Assembly: GCF_014596915.1 (NCBI RefSeq)
Contig: NZ_JACVWU010000013.1
Coordinates: 124,001 to 188,000, forward strand
Direction of reading: 5' to 3'
From: Streptomyces sp. TRM68416
GTDB taxonomy: Bacteria; Actinomycetota; Actinomycetes; Streptomycetales; Streptomycetaceae
Length of the DNA: 64,000 bases
Below are positions 16,678-24,871 of this stretch, one piece after another. The first letter of the stretch is position 1. The number at the start of each line of letters is the position of its first letter. The translations under genes were made by a program, and so were the position numbers. Below the pieces are notes generated by a model, which was not told the DNA's origin, did not search any database, and saw only the letters and a list, made by a program, of their open reading frames with translations.

Positions 16678-17792
16678 CCGACACCCTCCTCAACCACCGC
16701 ACCGAAGGGCCCGCGTCGGCGGACCCGCTGCTGCTCGGGCCGTCGCTCGGGACGTCGTACGCCCTGTGGGACCAGGTGGCGCCCGAGTTGTCGATCACGC
16801 ATCGGGTGGTGCGCTGGGACCTGCCGGGGCACGGCGGCAGCGCGGCCGGGCTGATCGGGCCCGGCGCCACCGTCGCCGACCTCGCCGATCTGGTGCTCGG
16901 GCTCGCCGACTCGCTCGGGGTGGAGCGGTTCGCGTACGCGGGGGTGTCGCTGGGGGGTGCGGTCGGGCTGCATCTGGCCGTGCATCATCCGGAGCGGATC
17001 TCGTCGTTGGCCGTCCTCTGTTCCTCGGCGCACTTCAACGGTTCGAAGCCATGGGAGGAACGGGCCGCGCTGGTGAGGCGGGAGGGGCTGGCCGCGCTCG
17101 CGCGGGGTGCGAACGACCGTTGGTTCACGGCCGGGTTCACCGTGCCGGAGCTGGTGCGGGACCACCGCGACGCCGATCCGGACGCGTACGCGGCCTGCTG
17201 CGACGCGCTGGCCGCCTTCGACCTGCGCGACCGGCTCGCGGAGATCTCCGCGCCCACGCTGCTGGTGGCGGGCCGGGAGGATCCGGCGACGCCTCCGGCG
17301 CATCTGCGGGAGATCGCCGACGCGGTGCCGGGCGCCGCGCTGGTGGAGATCCCGGGCGCCTCCCACCTGGCGCCCGCCCAGTGCCCGGAAGCGGTGCTCA
17401 CCGCGCTGCGCGCGCACTTCGACGGCGGCGCCACGCGCGGTATGCGGGTGCGCCGGGAGGTGCTCGGCGATCCGCACGTGGACCGGGCCCAGTCCCGGCA
17501 GACCCCCTTCACGGCACGGTTCCAGGACTTCATCTCCCGTTACGCCTGGGGCGAGATCTGGACCGATCCGACGCTCACCCGCCGCGAGCGCAGCATGGTC
17601 ACCCTGACCGCGCTGGTCGCGCACGGGCACCACGACGAGCTGGCCATGCATGTGCGGGCGGCGCGGCGCAACGGGCTGACCGAGGACGAGATCGGCGCGG
17701 TACTCCTGCAGACGGCCGTGTACTGCGGGGTTCCGGCGGCGAACGCGGCGTTCGCGACCGCGCAGCGCGCGCTGGCCGAAGACGAAGGGTGA
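16674..17792 (+). CDS. pcaL: 3-oxoadipate enol-lactonase / 4-carboxymuconolactone decarboxylase fusion (PcaL)
   Basis: 372 aa from the TTG at 16674. Residues about 1-250 are an alpha/beta hydrolase (PcaD function) with nucleophile Ser92 in AGVSLGGAVG, an acid in GREDPATPP and His in GASHLAP. Residues about 255-372 are a carboxymuconolactone decarboxylase (PcaC) domain with TLTALVAHGHHDELAMH and QTAVYCGVPAANAA. The PcaD-PcaC fusion is the usual actinobacterial form and performs two successive steps to beta-ketoadipate. Last gene of the operon. Confidence 0.95.
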   Translation: MTDTLLNHRTEGPASADPLLLGPSLGTSYALWDQVAPELSITHRVVRWDLPGHGGSAAGLIGPGATVADLADLVLGLADSLGVERFAYAGVSLGGAVGLHLAVHHPERISSLAVLCSSAHFNGSKPWEERAALVRREGLAALARGANDRWFTAGFTVPELVRDHRDADPDAYAACCDALAAFDLRDRLAEISAPTLLVAGREDPATPPAHLREIADAVPGAALVEIPGASHLAPAQCPEAVLTALRAHFDGGATRGMRVRREVLGDPHVDRAQSRQTPFTARFQDFISRYAWGEIWTDPTLTRRERSMVTLTALVAHGHHDELAMHVRAARRNGLTEDEIGAVLLQTAVYCGVPAANAAFATAQRALAEDEG

Positions 17793-17852
17793 CCCCGACG
17801 GTCGTGGCCCCAGGCCTCGCGCAGGTCTTCGCCGCATGTCCACGGTGAGGGC

Positions 17853-18158
17853 ATGGCCACGATTCTGACCACCGGCGCCTCCTTGGGCCTGGGCCGTTGC
17901 GTCGCCTTCGAGCTGGTCCGCTCCGGGCATGTCGTGCCGGCCCACGGCCGCGACGGCCGCCGTACGGAACGGCTCGTCGAGGAGCTGCGCACCGAGGGCG
18001 ACGCGGAGGGGTTCGTCGTCGGCCTGGCCTCGTCGGCGCAGGTGCGCGAGCTGGGCGCGCGGGTCGCGGCGGCCCGCCCCGACCTCGATGCGCTGGTCGA
18101 CAACGCGGGCGTGGGCCCGGGTTCAGGGGGCGCCGGCCGTGAGCTGAGCGAGGACTGA
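17853..18158 (+). pseudogene. Short-chain dehydrogenase/reductase, 3'-truncated remnant
   Basis: Only 101 codons of what is normally a gene of about 250-300. It has a proper ribosome site (GGTGAGG), ATG and the NAD(P)-binding start TTGASLGLG, and reads in family register as far as the second-strand region LDALVDNAG, where the canonical NNAG Asn is Asp, and on to GRELSED before a TGA. The catalytic Ser, Tyr and Lys region is missing. It converges on a regulator gene that also lacks its 3' end, so a deletion between them is the simplest explanation. No activity is expected. Confidence 0.75.
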
Positions 18159-18175
18159 ACGTCGGACGGCCCCGG

Positions 18176-20860
18176 CTACTCCGGTCCCGCGCCGGTCGCC
18201 AGCGCCTCCTGTGCCCTGGCCACCAGCCCGTCGGCGCCGCACAGCCGCGCCAGCGTCAGACCGCGCTGGAGTTCCGCGGTGGAGCGGGCGGCGATGCCGT
18301 ACTCGACGCGGGCGGCGGCGTGTTCGTACTGGCAGGGCGAGGCCTCCAGGTAAGTGACCGCCTGGGCGGCCAGCCGCACCGCGCGCTGGCCGGTCTCCAG
18401 GGCCGCCTCGCAGCGCAGGGCCTCGCCGATGGCCGTGTCGGAGCCGAAGCGCTCGGCGTGCCGGCGGACGTCGGCGGCGAGCTGGGCGGCCCGGGTGGGG
18501 TCCTCGCCGGCGAGGGCGCGGGCCAGGTCGAGGGCCCAGGGCACCAGCACGGGGTTGTGGTGCCCGCGCACGGTGGCGGCCTTCCCGGCCTCCTCCAGCT
18601 CGTTGACGCCGTCCTTGGTGCGCCCCACGGCAAGCAGCAGCCGGCCGCGTACCGAGCGCGGGTCGGGCAGCACGATGGTGGACGGGTACGGCGGCGCGAA
18701 GCCGTACCGGTCGGCGACCTCCCAGGCCTCCTCGACATGGCCGCGGGCCAGCAGTGTGTCGACGAGGTTGCAGGTCGCGGACCAGTGCAGGGGCAGCCGA
18801 CGGCCGACGCGCTCGGCGAGCCGCAGCGATTCGCGCAGGCTCTTCTCGGCCTCGCGCAGCCGCCCGCGCCTGCGGTGCCCGACGCCGACGTAGGCGTGGG
18901 CCAGGGCAAGGTGGCCGCCGCTCCAGCCGGCCGACTCGTAGGTGCGCAGGGCCTCCGTGTACAGGGCCTCGGCGCGGTCCAGCCGGTCGGCGAAGGCGTA
19001 TGCGTTGGCGAGCATCATCAGCAGCTCGATGCCCCACTCGGGGTCGGTCTACCCGAGGCCGGGTGCGAGGCGGCCGTTGACGAGGGCGCGGTCGCACAGC
19101 TCGACGACCTCCTCGGCGTTCTCCCCGTGGGTCATGGCGTCGAAGCCGCGCAGGATGATCAGGGCGCGCTCGGAGTTGTCCCGGCCGGTGCAGGTCGCGG
19201 CGAGCGCGGCGAGCCGCTCCGAGCGTCCCGGTGAGGTCGCCTCGCCCGCGTGGATGCCCTCCCACATGAACTGCACGGCCTGGAGCCGCAGTTTGGCCGG
19301 TCCGGACTCGTGCCGGGCAGCCTCGGCCTCGACGGTGCGGACGGCCTCCTCCAGTTGGTCGTTGTGGATCAGGGCCTGGGAGAGGCGGTAGACGGCGTCG
19401 ACGCGCTCGGCGCCGTCGAGGCCGGGCATGGCGAGCGCGGTCCGCAGATGGCCGATGGTGGTGGCCGGGGAGGTGAGCAGGGCGGCGCAGCCCAGTTCGA
19501 ACAGGACGTGCGGGTGGACCTCGGGGCGGGGCGGTTCGCGCAGGGCGCGTTCCAGACAGCGGCGGGCCGCGTCGGGGGCACCGACGGCGAGGTGTTCGCG
19601 GGCGGCCTCGCGCAGTTGCTCGACGAGTTCGGCGTCGTCGTCGGGGTGGACCTCCAGCAGATGGCGGGAGGCGGCCGCGGCGCCGCGCCCGGAGTCGGTG
19701 ACCACGCGGGCGGCGATGCCGTGCATGGCGGTGCACAGGGCGGGCGGGATGGAGTTGTAGACGGCGGTGGCGATCAGCGGGTGGACGAACTGCAGGTCGC
19801 CGTCCTCCGCGGTGGCCGAGGCGGGGTCGGGTGCGGTCAGGATGCGGGCGACGCGCAGCCGTTCGGCGCAGCGCACGGCCTCGTCGCGGCTCATGGTGGC
19901 GAGCCGCGCGACCTGGTCGACGGTGATGCCGGTGCCGAGGATGGCGGCGGCCCAGGCGAACCGGGTGGCCTCGATGCCGAGCCCCTCCAGGCGGGCGACG
20001 AGGCCGCCGCCGCGGGCCGAGCGGTTCAGGGCGCGCAGTTCGGCGGCGGAGGACTCGACCGGATCCATCTCGCTGTCCTGCACCTTGGCGAGGAGTTCGA
20101 CGGTCTCGTAGGGGTTGCCGGCGGTGACGGCCCAGACCTCGCGGCAGAACGCGGCGTCGGCGTGGTCGCCGAGGGTGGCGCGGGTGAGGCCGGCGGTGGC
20201 GTCCGGGGTGAGCGCGCTGAGGTTGGCGACGGGGCTGTGGGCGGCGGCGGCCACCGCGTCGAGGTGGCGGGCGCTCTCCCCGCCCACGTCGTCGGGGCGG
20301 CGGGCCACGACGACCAGCACGGAGAGGTCGTCCAGGCGCTCGGTGAAGGCGGCGAGCCAGCGCAGGGTCTCCTGGTCGGCCCAGTGGGCGTCGTCGATGA
20401 GCAGCACCAGGGGCCAGTCGCGCCGGGCCAGTCGGCGGACGGCGGCGACCAGACCGTCGCACACGCCCTGCGGGTCCGCCTGCCGCTCGCCGGGATCCAC
20501 TATGCCGAGGGCGGGGCCGGCGATGTCGTACCAGTCGCCGAGGTACTCGCGGGCCTCCTCGGGCAGCAGGGAGACGAGGGCGGGCTGCAGCAACTGCCGT
20601 ACCACGTTGAAGGGGACGGACCTGAGCGTCTCGCCGCCGCGGGCCGACCACACCGTGCAGCCGCGGCTCTCGGCGATGCGCCGGGTCTGGGCGAGCAGGG
20701 CGGTCTTGCCGAGGCCCGCCTCGCCGCGGAGCACCAGCACGCTGCCCGCGGAGGACCGGTCGGCGCACAGCGTGTCCACCGCCCGTACGACGGCGGCGAC
20801 TTCTTCCTCGCGCTCCCACAGGGAGGCCGAGGCGGCCGCCGTGGGCGGTACCTCCGTCAT
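18176..20860 (-). pseudogene. Large AAA ATPase regulator (LuxR/LAL type), interrupted by TAG and lacking its HTH
   Basis: The frame runs from ATG 20860 to 18176 (895 codons) but contains one in-frame TAG at 19049-19051. The first part (603 aa) has an AAA ATPase with Walker A GEAGLGKT (46-53) and Walker B VLLIDDAHW, then helical TPR-like repeats. After the TAG the same frame continues with clear TPR-like sequence (LMMLANAYAFADRLDRAEALYTEAL). It ends LCGADGLVARAQEALATGAG, which in LAL regulators is the linker just before the C-terminal LuxR helix-turn-helix; that domain is absent. Two independent lesions indicate a decayed gene, unless the 603-aa ATPase part alone is kept. Confidence 0.75.
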
Positions 20861-21018
20861 CCCGCTACCTCCCTGAGTCGCCCGAACGACGTACAGACCT
20901 TGAGCGTAGCCTTCCGGGACCTCGCGCGGAGGCGGGTCCGGCGAGCTGTTGCCGTCAAGGGTGACGGCGGCTGCGGGAAGGTGACCGCGGCGGCGGCGCG
21001 GCGGCGGAGTGCCTCCCT

Positions 21019-21049
21019 CTCATACGGCTTTCACCGAGGCCTCATACGG
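21019..21049 (+). repeat. CTCATACGG direct repeat upstream of the DUF2510 gene
   Basis: CTCATACGG occurs at 21019-21027 and 21041-21049, a 22-bp period (two helical turns), directly before the ATG at 21057. It could be an activator site or a chance repeat. The remainder of the 196-bp gap from 20861 shows nothing else convincing. Confidence 0.3.
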
Positions 21050-21056
21050 TGGGGGC

Positions 21057-22046
21057 ATGACGCAGGTGACTCCCCCCGGCTGGTATCCCGACCCGGGGCA
21101 GACAAGTGACGGTCCCGCCACCGAGCGCTGGTGGGACGGCAGTGCATGGACGGACCGGACCCGCCCGGCGGGGTCGGCCGACGTAGGGGGTCCGCCGGCG
21201 CCGTCGCCGACCGCCGGGACACCACCGGCGTACCAGGCCCATCCGGCCTACCCCACCTATCCGGCGTATCCCGGTCAGCCACCGGCCGGCGGGCGGCGCG
21301 GACTGCGCACGGGCATAGCCGTGGCGGTGGCGGCGGCGGTGCTCGCGAGCATCGGTGTGGGCGTGTACGCGCTGGCGGACAGCGGCACTTCGGACGGCGG
21401 CACCGCCAACTCGCAGCAGCGGCCGGACGGTCGGGGCGGGCCGTTCGGCGACTCGGGCGGCTCCGGCGGGCCGTCTCCCGAGCCGCGGGAGTCCGCGCCG
21501 GGGTCGCAGCCCCCGAGGGTGGAGAGCGGTTCGGTGACCGACTCGGTCAGCGGCATCAGCCTGCCGGTCCCGGACGGCTGGTACGGCCAGGCGATCAGCG
21601 TGGGCGCGTCGGTGACGTCGAAGGAGTCGTACAAGTGCCCCGGTGACACGGCCGAGACGTGCACGAAGGGCGGTGCCTACTCGGCGCCCGCCATCGCGCT
21701 CGGCGCGAACGGCGACACCCCCGAGGAGGTGGCGAAGGCGGACATCGCCAAGAACGCCGAGGACTCCTACGGCGAGGGCTACGGCGGGATCACCTCGCAC
21801 GAGGTGCTGGCCTCCAGGGCGGTGACGGTGGCCGGGCAGAAGGGCTATCTGGTGCGCTGGAAGGCGGTGACGAAGACGGGGGCCGACGGCTATGTCGAGT
21901 CGCTCGCCTTCCCCTCCCCCGCGAACTCCGGGCAGATGGTCCTGGTGCGCTTCGGCGTCGACGTGGGCGAGAAGCAGTCGGTGATCGACGAGATCACGAA
22001 GGGCATCAAGGTGGCGGCCGGCAGCGGCAACGGTCAGGACGTCTGA
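21057..22046 (+). CDS. DUF2510 membrane-anchored protein
   Basis: 329 aa from the ATG at 21057. The N-terminus is a DUF2510 motif (PPGWYPDPGQ...ERWWDGSAWTDRTRP, residues about 6-40), followed by a Pro/Tyr-rich stretch (AYPTYPAYPG), a single membrane helix (about 82-103), a Gly/Ser/Pro linker and an extracellular domain of about 170 residues with the paired Cys (YKCPGDTAETC). The architecture is common in actinobacteria; the function is not known. A strong hairpin follows the stop. It stands alone between the decayed regulator and the convergent TetR gene. Confidence 0.82.
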   Translation: MTQVTPPGWYPDPGQTSDGPATERWWDGSAWTDRTRPAGSADVGGPPAPSPTAGTPPAYQAHPAYPTYPAYPGQPPAGGRRGLRTGIAVAVAAAVLASIGVGVYALADSGTSDGGTANSQQRPDGRGGPFGDSGGSGGPSPEPRESAPGSQPPRVESGSVTDSVSGISLPVPDGWYGQAISVGASVTSKESYKCPGDTAETCTKGGAYSAPAIALGANGDTPEEVAKADIAKNAEDSYGEGYGGITSHEVLASRAVTVAGQKGYLVRWKAVTKTGADGYVESLAFPSPANSGQMVLVRFGVDVGEKQSVIDEITKGIKVAAGSGNGQDV

Positions 22047-22055
22047 ACGACGGTC

Positions 22056-22100
22056 GGCCGGGTGGGGCACCCCTCCGCTCAAGAGGTGACCCACCCGGCC
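22056..22100. terminator. Hairpin terminator between DUF2510 and TetR genes
   Basis: Perfect 11-bp arms GGCCGGGTGGG (22056-22066) and CCCACCCGGCC (22090-22100) around a 23-nt loop, placed between two convergent genes. It has no U tract, as is usual in Streptomyces, and could serve both strands. Confidence 0.6.
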
Positions 22101-22182
22101 GGGGGGTGCGCGCCGCCCCCGTCCCCACGGTGCGGCGCGAGCAGACCGCCGTCCAGTCATCCCGTGGACGGCGGCCCGGTTC

Positions 22183-22797
22183 TCAGGTCAGGCCCAGCGC
22201 GGGCAGTACGGCGGCCTCCACGAAGCGGAGCAGGTAGTCCGCGTCGGGGCAGCCGCCCTCCATGATCGGCCGGACCCGCATGACGCCGAAGAGCTGCGCC
22301 GGGACGAACGCCAGCGCCGGGTGGTCGGCGGCGATCTCGCCCCGCTCGACCCCGCGCTGAAGGATCCTCTGCAGGGCACCGATCTCGGGTTCGATGAGGG
22401 TCTCGCGCAGCGCCTGCTGGAGTTCGGTGTCGTTCAGGACGGCGTGCCCGAGGGCCTGGTGCAGGTCGGAGATGTGCCCGGAGAGCTCGCCAGCGGCCCG
22501 TGCCGCGGCGCGCAGGTCCTCCGCGAGCGAGCCGGTGTCGATGTCGGCGAAGAGCGGCCGACGGCTGGCGCGCAGCGCCGCCGCGACGAACCGGGGCTTG
22601 GTCTTCCACTGGCGGTAGAGCGTGGACTTGCTGCATCGCGTGCTGGCGGCGATGCCCTCCATGGTGACGGCGTCGTAGCCGCAGGTGCGGATCTGCTCCA
22701 GGACGGCGTCGAAGAACTCCCGCTCACGCTCAGGCGTGATCTTGGAGCGGCGCGAGGCGGCGACCGTCTCCGGGGGGTGCACGGCCTGCGACGTCAT
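22183..22797 (-). CDS. TetR-family transcriptional regulator
   Basis: 204 aa from the ATG at 22797, chosen because GAAGGGAAG lies just upstream and the frame further upstream translates the operator repeats. N-terminal HTH: AVLEQIRTCGYDAVTMEGIAASTRCSKSTLYRQWKTK. The C-terminal part is a helical ligand-binding domain of the TetR_C type (LRETLIEPEIGALQRILQRGVERGEI). It is divergent from the PAP2-DMT pair, with an array of repeated operator-like sequence directly before its start, so autoregulation and control of that pair are likely. The inducer is unknown. Confidence 0.9.
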   Translation of the reverse strand: MTSQAVHPPETVAASRRSKITPEREREFFDAVLEQIRTCGYDAVTMEGIAASTRCSKSTLYRQWKTKPRFVAAALRASRRPLFADIDTGSLAEDLRAAARAAGELSGHISDLHQALGHAVLNDTELQQALRETLIEPEIGALQRILQRGVERGEIAADHPALAFVPAQLFGVMRVRPIMEGGCPDADYLLRFVEAAVLPALGLT

Positions 22798-22851
22798 CGG
22801 CGCTTCCCTTCGTTGGCTTTCGGTCACTTTCCCAGTGTGGCGCACGTCTAT

Positions 22852-22936
22852 CGATACGCCACTGTACCGGAACGCCGACGTATCGGTACAGTGGCGTATC
22901 GGTACAGCGGCGTATCGGTACACACCCGTATCGATG
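22852..22936. promoter_or_regulatory. TetR operator array: 18-bp inverted repeat and 16-bp tandem repeats
   Basis: CGATACGCCACTGTACCG (22852-22869) is matched perfectly by CGGTACAGTGGCGTATCG (22884-22901). In addition GTATCGGTACAG recurs at 22880, 22896 and 22912 (last copy ends AC), with a weaker GTATCGATG at 22928, an exact 16-bp period. It occupies the divergent region between the TetR gene and the PAP2 gene and is the natural multi-site operator for this regulator. Confidence 0.75.
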
Positions 22937-23021
22937 AGTTTCGTGTCGTCGACGAGTCACCCACCCGTCGGGCAGCCGCCTGCACCACCGAACGCACCAC
23001 CGCCAGCGAAAGGGCCGGGGG

Positions 23022-23864
23022 ATGAATGGCCGCACAGAGCTTGGAGAGCCGGGGCCCGGCGCAGTAGCGCGACCCCGGCTCGTCCGTGAGCTCCTGCTCG
23101 TCGCAGGGCTCTTCCTCGTCTACAAGTTCGGCCGGCAACTGGCCACCGGCCACACCGGCGAGGCGTTCCGCAACGCGGACCGCGTCTGGGACTGGGAACG
23201 GACCCTGCGGCTGCCCGGCGAGGGCTCGGTGCAGTCCGCGCTGCTGCACGGCGACACCCTCGTGCACCTCGCGAACACCTACTACGCGACCGTGCACTTC
23301 CCCGCCACCGCGGCCTTCCTGGTCTGGCTCTACCTGCGCCGCCCCGCCCACTACGTGTGGGCCCGGCGCGTCCTGGCCGCGGTCACCGCTGCCTCCCTGG
23401 TGGTGCACCTGCTCTTCCCGCTGGCCCCGCCGCGGATGCTGGCCGCGACCGGCCTGGTGGACACCGCCCGGGTCTACGGCCCCTCCGTCTACGGCCCGCC
23501 CGAGAGCGACCAGCTGTCGAACCAGTTCGCCGCGATGCCCTCCCTGCACTTCGGCTGGGCGCTGATGCTGGCGATCGGACTGATCGTCGCCACCCGCTCC
23601 CGCTGGCGCCTGCTCTGGCTGCTGCACCCGGCGCTGACCCTGCTGGTGATCGTCGGCACCGCGAACCACTACTGGCTCGACGCGATCGTGGCAGCCGTCA
23701 TGCTCGGCCTCGCCCTCGCGGTGATCCGCCCGAGGACGCCGTCCGGCGGGGCCCGCCGCCCGCCTCGCTTGCCGCACCGCACCGGGGCCGCCGCCGGACG
23801 CGGCACGGACCCGTCCGTACCCGCCACCGAGGAACCGTCCGAACTCGTGGGAGCCGGCCGATGA
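23022..23864 (+). CDS. PAP2-superfamily membrane phosphatase / inositolphosphorylceramide synthase-like
   Basis: 280 aa integral membrane protein with about six hydrophobic helices. The PAP2 C2 motif is AMPSLHFGWAL and the C3 motif HYWLDAIVA, giving the catalytic His-His-Asp set of the AUR1/IPC-synthase-like branch, which lacks the classic first motif. Such proteins dephosphorylate or transfer head groups on membrane lipids. The C-terminal 45 residues are an Arg/Pro-rich cytosolic tail. It lies downstream of the repeat operator and overlaps the DMT transporter gene by ATGA. Substrate unknown. Confidence 0.85.
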   Translation: MNGRTELGEPGPGAVARPRLVRELLLVAGLFLVYKFGRQLATGHTGEAFRNADRVWDWERTLRLPGEGSVQSALLHGDTLVHLANTYYATVHFPATAAFLVWLYLRRPAHYVWARRVLAAVTAASLVVHLLFPLAPPRMLAATGLVDTARVYGPSVYGPPESDQLSNQFAAMPSLHFGWALMLAIGLIVATRSRWRLLWLLHPALTLLVIVGTANHYWLDAIVAAVMLGLALAVIRPRTPSGGARRPPRLPHRTGAAAGRGTDPSVPATEEPSELVGAGR

Positions 23865-24853
23865 ACGCGACCCTGATCGCCGTAGTCCTGTCCCTCTTCT
23901 CGGCCGTCGCCTACGCGACCGCCGCCGTCGCGCAGGAGCGGCTCGCCTCCCGCGCGCCCTCGACCGGGATCCTCGGGATGATGGCGTCCGGCGCCTGGTG
24001 GGCCTCGGTGGGACTCAATGCCGGCGGCGCGCTGCTGCACGTCGTGGCCCTGAAGTACGGGCCGCTCACGGTGGTGCAGCCGCTCGGCGCGCTCACCCTG
24101 GTCGCGGCGGTGCCGCTCGGGGCGCGGGTCGCCGGGCGGCGGGTCAGCGGCGTCGAGTGGCGGGGCACCGCGCTCACCCTGACCGGCCTGGCCGCGATCC
24201 TGGTCACGGCCTCCGGCCCCGCCCCCGACGACGTGCTCAGCACCCCCGAGGCGCTGGCGGTCGCCGGCACCACGGTCGCGCTGATCGGCCTGCTGGCCCG
24301 GCCCGGCGCCCGGCCGGGACTGCGGCACGCGACCGCGTCCGGCTTCGCCTCCGGGGTCGCCTCGGCGCTCACCCAGACCGTCACGGTGGCCGCGACGGAC
24401 CGCTCCGGATCGCTGCTCGGCGTGCAGGTGATCGGGGTCGCGCTGCTGGTCGCCGCGCTCGCGGTGGGCGGGCTGCTGCTGTCCCAGACGGCCTACCGCA
24501 GCGGGCTCGACGCCCCGCTCGCCGTGGTCACCCTGACGAACCCGGTGGCCGCCGCCGTGATCGGTCTGGTGCTGCTGGGCGAGCGGCTCCGGGGCGGGGC
24601 GGCCGGCATCCTGCTCGCGCTCGTCGGCGCGGGGCTCGCCTCCTGGGGCGTGGTCCTGCTCACCCGGGTCACGCCGCACGAGGGCGAGGCCCGTGCCGTA
24701 GCCCCGCACCCGGTCGAGGGCCCCGCCATGGCCCCGCGCCAGGACGACGACCACCCCGTGGCCGCCGTCCTGGCGCTGGAGCCGGGCACGGCATCGGTGG
24801 AACCGGTCCTCGTGCCCCGCCGGCCGGAACCGAGGCACCTGACCGCCCTGTGA
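23861..24853 (+). CDS. DMT-superfamily (EamA/NIPA-like) membrane protein
   Basis: 330 aa, about nine hydrophobic helices and a 50-residue hydrophilic tail. Two internally related halves of the drug/metabolite transporter type can be seen: YGPLTVVQPLGALTLVAAVPLGARVAG in the first and GLDAPLAVVTLTNPVAAAVIGLVLLGERL in the second. The start overlaps the PAP2 stop (ATGA), so the two are one transcription unit, presumably under the TetR regulator. Substrate not predictable. Confidence 0.85.
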   Translation: MNATLIAVVLSLFSAVAYATAAVAQERLASRAPSTGILGMMASGAWWASVGLNAGGALLHVVALKYGPLTVVQPLGALTLVAAVPLGARVAGRRVSGVEWRGTALTLTGLAAILVTASGPAPDDVLSTPEALAVAGTTVALIGLLARPGARPGLRHATASGFASGVASALTQTVTVAATDRSGSLLGVQVIGVALLVAALAVGGLLLSQTAYRSGLDAPLAVVTLTNPVAAAVIGLVLLGERLRGGAAGILLALVGAGLASWGVVLLTRVTPHEGEARAVAPHPVEGPAMAPRQDDDHPVAAVLALEPGTASVEPVLVPRRPEPRHLTAL

Positions 24854-24871
24854 GCCGCTCCGTGACCCGCG

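Noticed and set aside
19049..19051. Recoding of the TAG (for example as pyrrolysine)
   Set aside because: No pyrrolysine genes or context are visible, and the gene is also truncated at its 3' end, so decay or sequencing error is simpler.
22798..22923. Extended N-terminus of the TetR protein starting at 22923
   Set aside because: The extra 42 codons translate the operator repeats (repeated YRY/RYRY-like residues) and the downstream ATG has a good ribosome site.
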